Below are positions 1 to 6,724 of a stretch of DNA of 26,889 bases, piece after piece. Made by a program: the position numbers and the translations under genes. The stretch's first letter is position 1, and every line of letters starts with the position of its first letter. Source of the DNA: an uncultured Alistipes sp. (lineage in GTDB: Bacteria; Bacteroidota; Bacteroidia; Bacteroidales; Rikenellaceae). The notes beneath the pieces are model-generated. The model searched no databases and was not told the DNA's origin. It saw only the letters and a list, made by a program, of their open reading frames with translations. The stretch lies in NCBI GenBank assembly GCA_937895825.1, contig CALBKP010000075.1, positions 1 to 26,889 of the forward strand, written 5' to 3'.

Positions 1-1
1 C

Positions 2-60
2 TTTTGTTTTTTATGCCTATGGCATAAGCTCGCTTATAGACGTAGGCATGGGAAACAAAA
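2..60. repeat. Long nested hairpin at left edge
   Basis: Three nested inverted repeats share one axis: TTTTGTTT (2-9) pairs with AAACAAAA (53-60), ATGCCTA (13-19) with TAGGCAT (43-49), and ATAAGC (24-29) with GCTTAT (32-37). The T-rich arm is on the left and the A-rich arm on the right, so it could terminate transcription arriving from either side. It could also be the end of a small element. The window starts here, so what lies to the left is unknown. Confidence 0.6.
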
Positions 61-198
61 ATGGTTGATTTATCAACTCCTTGCGAGTGGAGTTTGCAAG
101 GACCCCTGCGGCGAGCGGAAGGGAAAGGCGTTAAGCGAAGCAGACCACAGGGCTGCGAAGTAGCCAATCCCTCCCTCTCCGCTGATTTGGATACAGAG
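61..198 (+). other. Structured non-coding stretch ending in a tRNA-Ser-like 3' end
   Basis: No convincing gene is present. Short inverted repeats are packed together: GTTGAT/ATCAAC (64-77) and CCTTGC/GCAAGG around 80-102. At about 164-181 the sequence AATCCCTCCCTCTCCGC reads like the T-arm exit and acceptor strand of a bacterial tRNA-Ser, but the body of a tRNA is missing just upstream. The likely explanation is a copied tRNA 3' end left by an integration event or a rearrangement, with the intact tRNA outside the window. This rests on pattern recognition only. Confidence 0.35.
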
Positions 199-230
199 CA
201 GACGACTTTACTAAGTCGTCTGTTTTGTTT
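199..230 (+). terminator. Intrinsic terminator after tRNA-Ser-like end
   Basis: A perfect 10-bp stem, CAGACGACTT (199-208) with AAGTCGTCTG (213-222), has a 4-base loop and is followed by TTTTGTTTT. It would end transcription coming from the left, consistent with a tRNA or small RNA transcript. Confidence 0.8.
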
Positions 231-330
231 TGTGCACAGCAAAAGGTGGGAATTTACATCCCTTTTATATCTACAATCCACCCCAAACACCTACTTTGAA
301 AAAGGGGTATTTTTTTTTGCAGCACATATA

Positions 331-370
331 AAAATATAGGCTATCAGAGGAAACTGATAACCTATATTTT
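331..370. terminator. Bidirectional terminator after the YeiH-type gene
   Basis: Arms at 331-347 and 354-370 form a 17-bp stem with one mismatch (341/360) and a 6-base loop, with A-rich left and T-rich right flanks. It lies 16 bp beyond the stop of the minus-strand transporter gene and would stop that transcript. Confidence 0.8.
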
Positions 371-385
371 TATGCAATAGCTTGA

Positions 386-1828
386 TTACTCCACCTCGGT
401 AGCGGCTTCGTCGAATGATATCTCGGGGGCTACGGTAGGCTCCTCGATAACGACAACTTGTGCATCGGCCTCTGTGGGTAGCTGAGCTTTAAGTTCGGGA
501 AGTGCCTCGGCGGGCTGCTCTGTAGTGGGTGTCTCGGGCGTTGAGGGCCAGATGGCGGGCTTAACGATGCCGAACATCAACCATGCGATAAGCATAGTGA
601 CGATGATATTAAAGGTCTGTGCGCCAAGGAAGGCGTAGAGAGCATTGCGATTCTCCTTCGAGATAATGTCCTTAAGTCGCGTATCCATGCCGATACATAC
701 GAACGAGAGCGAGAAGAAGAACGTTGAGAAGGTCTTAGCCAACGATGTCTCCACAATTTTACCCTTCTCGTTGAGGGTCAAGAGGTCCTCGGCCTGGAGC
801 ACGCTAAATACGGCTGAGGCGATGACGAAACCGAGGATAAACTTCGGGAACTTCTCCCACACGATGCCGAGTGATGGGCGATTAGAGCGCTTGCCATCGG
901 CCGAGCGTGTAGAGAGGAAGAGGGCAATGAAGAATGCCACAACGCCGATAAGCACGTTCTGTGTAGCCTTAACAACGATAGCTGTCTTCTGGGCAACCTC
1001 ACCGGCCATCTCTGACGATGCGCCCACACCCGAGGTGGTGTCGATAGTACCACCAATCCAAGCACCCGTAATCTCCTGCTGGATAGCGGGATCGTCGGTG
1101 AACAAGGGCACAACTACGCTTGCCAACCAGGGCATAAGGTAGATCATCGGAACGACGATAATGAGCACCAATGATATGATATACGAGAGTTGCTTCTTAT
1201 CCGTGCCAGCAACACCTGCTGCGGTGATACAAGCCGACACTCCGCAGATAGAGCAACCGCTGGCAAGGGTCATGGCAGTAGCCTGCTCGACCTTGAACTT
1301 ACGAGCAAGGAAGAAGGCGAAAAACCAAACGATGCCTACTACCAACACTGCCTGGATAAGACCTGCTGCGCCCGACTTCATAACGTCGGAGAAGAGCACC
1401 GTAGCGCCGAGGCATACAACGCCAATCTTGATGAAGAACTCACCTTGCACCGCGGGCTTGAGCCAATCGGGCACGTGGAAGACGTTACGAATGATTAGAC
1501 CGAAGATCACCGAGAAGAATACAGCCTCGAAGCCGTAGTACTTAACCGTGGGTAGCTTGGCTATCCACTGCGCAAGGACGGCGATGGCAAAGATCACGAT
1601 GAATGATGCCAATAGCCCCTTCAATGGTCTGCTGAGTAGGCGATTACCTACATAGAGGAGCACAAGTGCGATAACAAAGAATACTCCGATATTAATCCAA
1701 GCATCAGTTGTTGTTAGTGTGTCGGGAATCTTAGGGCCTCCACCGAGCTCCGATGCGAAGAATGCGATGATAAGAAGAGGGATACTAAGGAATGTTACAA
1801 CCCAATCTTCGGTAATAAACTTTTTCAT
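386..1828 (-). CDS. YeiH/UPF0324-family membrane transporter (putative sulfate/anion exporter)
   Basis: This 480-residue polytopic membrane protein of the YeiH/UPF0324 family is often labelled a putative sulfate exporter, but the substrate is not firmly established. About ten or more hydrophobic segments fill residues 10-425. The family-type core SGCSICGVSACITAAGV is near the middle, followed by a TIDTTSGVGA-like stretch. The protein is longer than typical YeiH (about 350 residues). It has an extra membrane segment region at the N-terminus and a hydrophilic Pro/Glu/Thr-rich tail of about 55 residues at the C-terminus. The start lies 25 bp after the porin stop, so the two genes form an operon. 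A terminator follows at 331-370. Family confidence is high and substrate confidence is low. Confidence 0.85.
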   Translation of the reverse strand: MKKFITEDWVVTFLSIPLLIIAFFASELGGGPKIPDTLTTTDAWINIGVFFVIALVLLYVGNRLLSRPLKGLLASFIVIFAIAVLAQWIAKLPTVKYYGFEAVFFSVIFGLIIRNVFHVPDWLKPAVQGEFFIKIGVVCLGATVLFSDVMKSGAAGLIQAVLVVGIVWFFAFFLARKFKVEQATAMTLASGCSICGVSACITAAGVAGTDKKQLSYIISLVLIIVVPMIYLMPWLASVVVPLFTDDPAIQQEITGAWIGGTIDTTSGVGASSEMAGEVAQKTAIVVKATQNVLIGVVAFFIALFLSTRSADGKRSNRPSLGIVWEKFPKFILGFVIASAVFSVLQAEDLLTLNEKGKIVETSLAKTFSTFFFSLSFVCIGMDTRLKDIISKENRNALYAFLGAQTFNIIVTMLIAWLMFGIVKPAIWPSTPETPTTEQPAEALPELKAQLPTEADAQVVVIEEPTVAPEISFDEAATEVE

Positions 1829-1853
1829 AATATGCTTTTTCGTTAGACTCCTG

Positions 1854-2867
1854 TTAGAAGATGGCCGATACCATCAAGTTTATGCCGTTGAAGTTCTTCT
1901 CGATGCGGGCATTCATCGTGTACGAGTAGTTGAGCTGCAGGCGCAAGAACTTGAAGGGCTTATATACACCACCAATGGTTACGCGATCTTCATTCATGGT
2001 GTTGAAATCATCGCGGATGAACTCATAACGTGCAACAACGCTCCAGGGCTTCTCGAAGTGGTAGCCAGCGAGGGCGTAGAAGGCATTAGTCTTGTTGCCG
2101 CCAAAGTCGGCTTGAGCAAACTCGGCACGAGCGATCCAGTGACGCACGTCGTAGATAGCACCCACTGACCAACGAGGAGCCTTCATATACTCCTTGCCGC
2201 CGAACTCCGTCTCACTGTACATATATGAACCCGAGATAGATAGACCCTTGATAGGTTTAACGATAAGGCGGGCGATAAAGTCCTTTGACGAATTGTTGTC
2301 CTTGGCGTTGATGCCAGAGCCGTTGAATACACCTACATTGTAGTTGATGATGCTGTAACCGTCGCGAGCGAGGAAGCTACCATAGAGCTGCACACCCATA
2401 TCACGACCTGTTGCCGAGATACCATCAAACGCCTTGTTGTTGCGCACGAGGTATGTTGTGAGGTATGAGTACTCGATAAACTCGAACTTCGTGGGGCCAT
2501 AGAGCTCGTTTTCGAGCGAGAAGGGGAGCTTATACTGACCGAACTGAACGTTAAGCTCGTTCAAGGGCTTATAGCGGAAGTAGAGGTCGCAAATCTTAGG
2601 CGAACCAGCCATATCAACCTGCAAGCGGTAGTCGATCTTCTCCTTTGCTGCGGTACCCGTGAGGCTAACACGCGCACGGCGGAGGTAGAACGATGTCTCG
2701 GGGTCTGATGCCTCATTCCACTCAAAGCCACCCTGAATATAACCCGAAAGTTTGAGGTGCTTGTCTGCAAACTCCTTAATCTTTTCGCCTGTTGTCTGTG
2801 TCTGCGCCTCGGCCGAGAAACCGATGCCAATCATCGTCAATACCAATAATAAGTGTCTAAATTTCAT
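1854..2867 (-). CDS. OprO/OprP-type outer-membrane porin
   Basis: This 337-residue beta-barrel protein has a cleavable signal peptide (residues 1 to about 22, ending SAEAQ), alternating amphipathic strands rich in Tyr, Phe and Arg, and a C-terminal Phe (VSAIF), which is typical of outer-membrane barrels. The early motif SGYIQGGFEW and the following FYLRRARVSLTG are characteristic of phosphate-selective porin O/P relatives in Bacteroidetes. It is the first gene of a two-gene operon with the YeiH-type inner-membrane transporter, so the pair probably moves a small anion across both membranes. That substrate idea is inference. A -7 box lies 25-33 bp upstream of the start. Confidence 0.85.
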   Translation of the reverse strand: MKFRHLLLVLTMIGIGFSAEAQTQTTGEKIKEFADKHLKLSGYIQGGFEWNEASDPETSFYLRRARVSLTGTAAKEKIDYRLQVDMAGSPKICDLYFRYKPLNELNVQFGQYKLPFSLENELYGPTKFEFIEYSYLTTYLVRNNKAFDGISATGRDMGVQLYGSFLARDGYSIINYNVGVFNGSGINAKDNNSSKDFIARLIVKPIKGLSISGSYMYSETEFGGKEYMKAPRWSVGAIYDVRHWIARAEFAQADFGGNKTNAFYALAGYHFEKPWSVVARYEFIRDDFNTMNEDRVTIGGVYKPFKFLRLQLNYSYTMNARIEKNFNGINLMVSAIF

Positions 2868-2892
2868 AGTCTCTTCGTTTATTAAATTTTTG

Positions 2893-2900
2893 CAAAAGTA
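2893..2900 (-). promoter_or_regulatory. -7 promoter box for the porin operon
   Basis: The minus strand reads TACTTTTG, matching the Bacteroidetes -7 consensus TAnnTTTG, 25 bp upstream of the porin ATG. I see no clear -33 TTTG at 19-20 bp. The surrounding 2870-2991 is AT-rich and otherwise featureless. Confidence 0.6.
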
Positions 2901-2991
2901 CTACAATATTGTTAAACGGGAGGTAGTATAAATACCTATTATTATAATATATGGGTATGTGTAAGATATTGTGATAGCCATATAAATATGG

Positions 2992-3480
2992 CTATAATGA
3001 CAATGTGAATAGTTCGCGGCTGAAGAGATTTATCACGTGGCAACCACGCCTGCGGGCACGACGCACGGTGTAGCCAGTACCGCTGGAGTGCCCCTTCCAC
3101 CATGCGACCACTGTGTCGCAACCATCGACAAGCATGTCGTTGCGACGATGGAAAACATCGACGCTGTAACGGCTGGATGCATAGCGAATTATCGAGACCG
3201 AGGTGATGATTCTATCGTATCGCTCGCGGTCTGATCTGGTAAAGCGCATAGGGAAATCTGGCCAGGGGATACAGGCCTCAAGGATGATGTCGGTGTGTGT
3301 GTGCTTTAGCTCGGTCACAATCTCTGCGGCGCATAGATCGAAGCCCTCGGCCATGCCCACGCGGAAAGTGCGGGCACCACGCTCATAGAGCGCCTCAATA
3401 GTCTGACGTAGCTCATCGTTGGCGGCTCCCGTGTAAGTGCGATGGCCGGTGAAGGCCACTATGTTGACGTTCTGGTTCAC
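2992..3480 (-). CDS. SLOG-family (DUF1273/YpsA-like) protein
   Basis: This 162-residue protein has the hallmark SLOG start FTGHR (residues 10-14) and the later GMAEGFDLCAAE motif (residues 42-53), the nucleotide-binding signature of the YpsA/DUF1273 branch of the SLOG Rossmann superfamily. SLOG proteins bind nucleotides or nucleotide-derived ligands, but the function of this branch is unsettled. The start used is GTG at 3480. A second GTG at codon 8 (3459) sits directly before AFTGHR and is equally plausible, because a -7 box ends only 4 bp upstream of 3480. The gene is a single unit, divergent from the YtxH-type gene. Confidence 0.75.
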   Translation of the reverse strand: MNQNVNIVAFTGHRTYTGAANDELRQTIEALYERGARTFRVGMAEGFDLCAAEIVTELKHTHTDIILEACIPWPDFPMRFTRSDRERYDRIITSVSIIRYASSRYSVDVFHRRNDMLVDGCDTVVAWWKGHSSGTGYTVRRARRRGCHVINLFSRELFTLSL

Positions 3481-3484
3481 CCTG

Positions 3485-3492
3485 CAAAGATA
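3485..3492 (-). promoter_or_regulatory. -7 promoter box just before the SLOG gene
   Basis: TATCTTTG on the minus strand fits TAnnTTTG exactly. It is 4 bp from the GTG at 3480, so the transcript would be leaderless, or translation would start at GTG 3459 with a leader of about 20 nt. The box thus bears on the choice of start. Confidence 0.5.
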
Positions 3493-3572
3493 TGAAAAAC
3501 ATCCTAGAATGCGAGGGCTTTGGCGTGTGTTTTGTTAGTTGTGGAGGTGTATTAACTAAAAATATTCACGTT

Positions 3573-3767
3573 ATGAAACACTCATCATTCTGTTTGCTTT
3601 CAGCCCTTGGCGGTGCTTTGGTTGGTGCTGCTATTGCGGTGCTTATAACCCCGCAGTCGGGCAAGGAGTTGCGCGGTAAGATTCGTACGGCCATCAACGA
3701 TACGGCCGAGCGTATGCGTAGCGGTATGTGTAACTGTAACTCTGCTGAGGCGGAGGACATCGAGTAG
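3573..3767 (+). CDS. YtxH-domain small membrane protein
   Basis: This 64-residue protein has a Gly/Ala-rich hydrophobic segment (about residues 5-27) followed by TPQSGKELRGKI, the conserved YtxH-domain motif, and a short charged tail. YtxH-type proteins are single-pass envelope proteins linked to stress in other bacteria, with no known biochemical activity. The frame is open from 3492, but that longer start adds residues that overlap the divergent promoter and resemble no YtxH N-terminus. The ATG at 3573 gives the usual family length. The next gene begins 12 bp after the stop, so the two are probably co-transcribed. Confidence 0.75.
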   Translation: MKHSSFCLLSALGGALVGAAIAVLITPQSGKELRGKIRTAINDTAERMRSGMCNCNSAEAEDIE

Positions 3768-3779
3768 CGGTGCAACGTT

Positions 3780-4067
3780 GTGGCATTGTTGCTCTTTATC
3801 GTAGCACTATTGTTGGGCTTGGTGCTACTCAGTTGTGCATTGGTGATGTGGCTTGCCGAGGTGGCAATGCCACCTCACTGTGCTATGCTTGTTGTGGGTG
3901 GAGTGTATCTGATAATTGCGGGTGTAATATATTGTTGCACACTACGTTTAACACTACTACGGTGGCGGCGTAGGCTCGATATTGTCTATGAGGTAAGTGC
4001 TGCGGTTGATGCGCTATATAGGCGGCTGGCGATGATAGTAAAAAAGATTGTGGGTGACCTGTTATAG
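3780..4067 (+). CDS. Small two-helix membrane protein, holin-like/unknown
   Basis: This 95-residue protein with a GTG start has two long hydrophobic helices (about residues 2-27 and 34-56), then a basic stretch RLTLLRWRRRLD and an amphipathic C-terminal helix. The layout resembles the small membrane proteins, often labelled phage-holin-like, that accompany YtxH genes in Bacteroidetes, but I cannot name the family. The reading frame, the 12-bp spacing from the YtxH gene and the terminator overlapping its stop support a real gene. There is no sign of a phage nearby. Confidence 0.55.
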   Translation: MALLLFIVALLLGLVLLSCALVMWLAEVAMPPHCAMLVVGGVYLIIAGVIYCCTLRLTLLRWRRRLDIVYEVSAAVDALYRRLAMIVKKIVGDLL

Positions 4068-4080
4068 TCACCCACATTTT
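4049..4080. terminator. Shared terminator between convergent genes
   Basis: TGTGGGTGAC (4049-4058) pairs perfectly with GTCACCCACA (4067-4076) and is followed by TTTT. On the minus strand the same stem is followed by an AATCTTTTTT-type run. It includes the stop of the small membrane protein and can also end sdaA transcription from the other side. Confidence 0.85.
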
Positions 4081-4147
4081 ATTTCTGGAGGTTCAAATTC
4101 CCTCTCCTCAATTACTTGATATGGCTAAGGCCACACACCCCTTGCAG

Positions 4148-5344
4148 TTAGAAGAAATCCTTGGCAAGACCACCCTCACCCGTCTCCTTGTAGATCGACG
4201 GCAAGTCGTGTCCTGTCTGCTTCATAACCTCCACCACGCGGTCAAACGATACGCGGTGGTGACCGTCGGTGTACATCGAGTAAAGGTTCGCGTCCAGTGC
4301 TCGTGCTGCGGCATAGGCGTTACGCTCGATGCATGGAATCTGCACAAGGCCACATACGGGGTCACACGTCATTCCGAGGTGGTGTTCAAGACCCATCTCT
4401 GCGGCATACTCAATCTGTGCGGGTGTGCCGCCAAATAGCTGATTAGCAGCGGCAGCGGCCATGGCACATGCCACGCCTACCTCGCCCTGACAGCCCACTT
4501 CGGCTCCCGATATCGAGGCGTTATGCTTGACGATGTTTCCTATAAGACCAGCCGTTGCCAATGCTCGACAGATACGCTGCTCTGAGAACTCACGTGTCTT
4601 CCACAAGTGGTACAATACGGCAGGCATAACGCCCGACGAACCACACGTGGGGGCTGTGACGATACGGCCGCCCGAGGCATTCTCCTCACTCACGGCCAAG
4701 GCATACGAGAATATCAGACCGCGCGTCTTAAGGCTCTGGCTATAACCCGATGCTCGTACGTTGTAGCGCATAGCACGACGTGGCAGGTTCAGCGGACCAG
4801 GGATTACGCCATCGGTCTCGATGCCGCGCTCCACTGCCTCGCGCATGACGCGCCATATTTTTGAGAGGAATACCCATATTCCCTCACCCTCGTACATCTC
4901 GACATACTCCCAGAAGGTACGTCCATTGTCCGTACACCACTTTAGAATATCAACAAGCTTGGTGTCGGGGTAGATGTCGGCACTCTCAATGGGTGTCTCA
5001 CCCTCCTCGGCAAGTGCGCCGCCACCAACGCTATATACCGTCCAGTCATCAATGACCGTCTCGCCCTCGAGTGCCTCGAAACGCATGCCGTTGGGGTGGA
5101 AGGGCTTAAATATCGATGGCTCCCAGATGAGTTGCACTTCGCCATGTGGCTTGAGGGTGTCAAGTATTGCCACGTCAGTCAAGTGGCCCTTGCCCGTGGC
5201 AGCAAGGCTGCCGTAGAGCGTCACGCGGAAAGAGTGACAATTGGGATTACGATGTTGAAATATCTCGGCGGCACGGCGCGGAGCCATGGTGTGGCTACTT
5301 GATGGACCAGTGCCTATGCGGTATAGCTCGCGGATACTCTTCAT
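4148..5344 (-). CDS. sdaA: L-serine ammonia-lyase, single-chain iron-sulfur type
   Basis: This cytoplasmic enzyme converts L-serine to pyruvate and ammonia using a [4Fe-4S] cluster. The 398 residues carry both the beta-type N-terminal domain (GPSSSHT at 13-19) and the alpha catalytic domain in one chain, the usual layout and length in Bacteroidales. Candidate cluster ligands are C285, C327 and C338. Their spacing (42 and 11) equals that of the known ligands in the Legionella enzyme. Other family motifs are APTCGSSG (231-238) and SGAEVGCQGE. The gene stands alone, with its own -7 box upstream and the shared terminator at 4049-4080 downstream. Family assignment is very secure. Confidence 0.97.
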   Translation of the reverse strand: MKSIRELYRIGTGPSSSHTMAPRRAAEIFQHRNPNCHSFRVTLYGSLAATGKGHLTDVAILDTLKPHGEVQLIWEPSIFKPFHPNGMRFEALEGETVIDDWTVYSVGGGALAEEGETPIESADIYPDTKLVDILKWCTDNGRTFWEYVEMYEGEGIWVFLSKIWRVMREAVERGIETDGVIPGPLNLPRRAMRYNVRASGYSQSLKTRGLIFSYALAVSEENASGGRIVTAPTCGSSGVMPAVLYHLWKTREFSEQRICRALATAGLIGNIVKHNASISGAEVGCQGEVGVACAMAAAAANQLFGGTPAQIEYAAEMGLEHHLGMTCDPVCGLVQIPCIERNAYAAARALDANLYSMYTDGHHRVSFDRVVEVMKQTGHDLPSIYKETGEGGLAKDFF

Positions 5345-5370
5345 AGCTCAAAATTTTTTGTAAGTGCATG

Positions 5371-5378
5371 CAAATATA
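5371..5378 (-). promoter_or_regulatory. -7 promoter box for sdaA
   Basis: TATATTTG on the minus strand matches TAnnTTTG, 26 bp upstream of the sdaA ATG. The -33 element is weak. Confidence 0.6.
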
Positions 5379-5422
5379 GTGATAATTTGTGAATGAAATT
5401 TTCATGCTACGATTTATTTTAC

Positions 5423-5430
5423 TAATTTTG
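5423..5430 (+). promoter_or_regulatory. -7 promoter box for hemW
   Basis: TAATTTTG matches TAnnTTTG, 23 bp before the hemW ATG at 5454. A TTTTC about 20 bp upstream may be a weak -33. This box and the sdaA box form a divergent promoter pair in the 109-bp gap. Confidence 0.55.
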
Positions 5431-5453
5431 TAGATGCAATTACTCGACGATTC

Positions 5454-6563
5454 ATGGCAACGTTATACTTCCACATACCCTTTTGTCGGCGTATATGCAC
5501 CTATTGCGACTTCTACAAAGTGGGGGCCACAGAGCTACTTCCGCATGTGGTGGAGGTTATGCATCAAGAGCTTGAGGAGCGCTGCACGACGTTGCACTCA
5601 AAGGTTCTTACGTCGATATATTTCGGTGGCGGAACGCCATCGCTGATGCCACCGTCAGAGATCGAGGGGCTTATAGAGCATGCACGTAGGTTGTTCGACT
5701 GTTCCGGCGTTACGGAGATAACCATCGAGGCCAACCCAGATGACCTTACGGAGGAGTATGTGGCAGAGCTGCGTAAGACATCGGTGAACCGCTTAAGTAT
5801 TGGAATACAATCCTTTGACAACCGTGTGCTTGAGTTCATGAACCGCAGACATACTGCCGAGGAGGCCGAGGAGGCCGTACGAAGACTTCGTCGTGCGGGC
5901 TATGACAACCTCTCTGTCGATGTTATCTTTGGTGTTGCTGGATTTGGAGATACGCTCACTGAAACGCTACGTAGGGCAATAGCTCTCGATGTGGAGCATA
6001 TATCGGCCTATCATCTTACTGTTGAGGAGCGTACAAGGCTTGGACTGTTGGTGAAACGTGGCGAGTATATGCCTATTGTTGACGAGGAGTCCGAGCGGGA
6101 GTTTTTGGCTGTACACACGAGCCTTGAGGATGCTGGATATGAGCACTACGAGGTGTCGAATTTTGCCAAGCGTGGCCGTCGCGCGGAGCATAACTCGGCC
6201 TACTGGACTGGTGTTGAGTATTTGGGCATAGGCCCTGGTGCGCACTCATTTACGGGTGATGAGCGTCGCTGGTGTGTATCTACGGCCAAGCAGTATTCCG
6301 AGGGTGTTATAACTTTTGAGGATGAACAACTTAGCGAGCGTGATCGCCTGAACGAATATGTAATGACCTCGTTGCGTAGGGTAGAGGGTATAGACCTTGA
6401 TTATGTTGAGCAACGGTTTGGATGTGGTGAGCGTCGACGTATAGAGCGCGCCGCCAAAGAGTGGGTTGCATCGGGTGTAGTTCGTGCCGAGGGTTCTACA
6501 CTGGCTATCAGCGTGAAACACTTCTTGGTATCGGATGCTGTTATCGAAACTTTATTTGCATAA
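5454..6563 (+). CDS. hemW: Radical SAM haem chaperone HemW
   Basis: This 369-residue protein of the HemW family was formerly annotated as oxygen-independent coproporphyrinogen III oxidase. It binds haem and inserts it into respiratory proteins. The radical SAM cluster motif is CRRICTYC, with cysteines 11, 15 and 18, preceded by HIPF and followed by the SAM-binding YFGGGTPS. HemW relatives lack the extra N-terminal sequence of true HemN, as here. The motif ISAYHLTVEE and the C-terminal HemN_C-type region are present. The ATG at 5454 places the HIPFC motif at the usual distance from the N-terminus. An ATG at 5434 is in another frame. HemW is favoured over HemN by length and motif spacing. Confidence 0.92.
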   Translation: MATLYFHIPFCRRICTYCDFYKVGATELLPHVVEVMHQELEERCTTLHSKVLTSIYFGGGTPSLMPPSEIEGLIEHARRLFDCSGVTEITIEANPDDLTEEYVAELRKTSVNRLSIGIQSFDNRVLEFMNRRHTAEEAEEAVRRLRRAGYDNLSVDVIFGVAGFGDTLTETLRRAIALDVEHISAYHLTVEERTRLGLLVKRGEYMPIVDEESEREFLAVHTSLEDAGYEHYEVSNFAKRGRRAEHNSAYWTGVEYLGIGPGAHSFTGDERRWCVSTAKQYSEGVITFEDEQLSERDRLNEYVMTSLRRVEGIDLDYVEQRFGCGERRRIERAAKEWVASGVVRAEGSTLAISVKHFLVSDAVIETLFA

Positions 6564-6567
6564 ATAT

Positions 6568-6598
6568 TTTGTTCGTTAAAAATATTTTTGTAATTTTA
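6568..6598 (+). promoter_or_regulatory. Promoter of the glycogen operon
   Basis: TTTG (6568-6571), 19 bp, then TAATTTTA (6591-6598) is a good fit to the Bacteroidetes -33/-7 promoter, with one mismatch in the -7. It would give a leader of about 120 nt before the debranching enzyme gene. No riboswitch-like structure stands out in that leader. Confidence 0.6.
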
Positions 6599-6724
6599 CT
6601 TGGTAAAACATAGATTAGCAGTCTTATGCACTCTTCGTTAATAGTCTAATGCATTGATTATTAATAAAGAATGGTGCGCAATTGTTCTGTTTGAAAACGA
6701 AACTAATAAACAATAAGTATCATT

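Noticed and set aside
61..339. 92-codon open frame at the left edge
   Set aside because: It runs through hairpins, a tRNA-like tail and a terminator, and the product has no protein-like pattern.
3492..3572. Longer YtxH-type protein start at 3492
   Set aside because: The added residues overlap the divergent SLOG promoter and resemble no YtxH N-terminus.
4087..4110. Sequence GGTTCAAATTCCCTCTCCTC resembling a tRNA T-arm
   Set aside because: The T-stem does not pair with a 7-base loop and there is no acceptor partner upstream; too weak to call a tRNA remnant.
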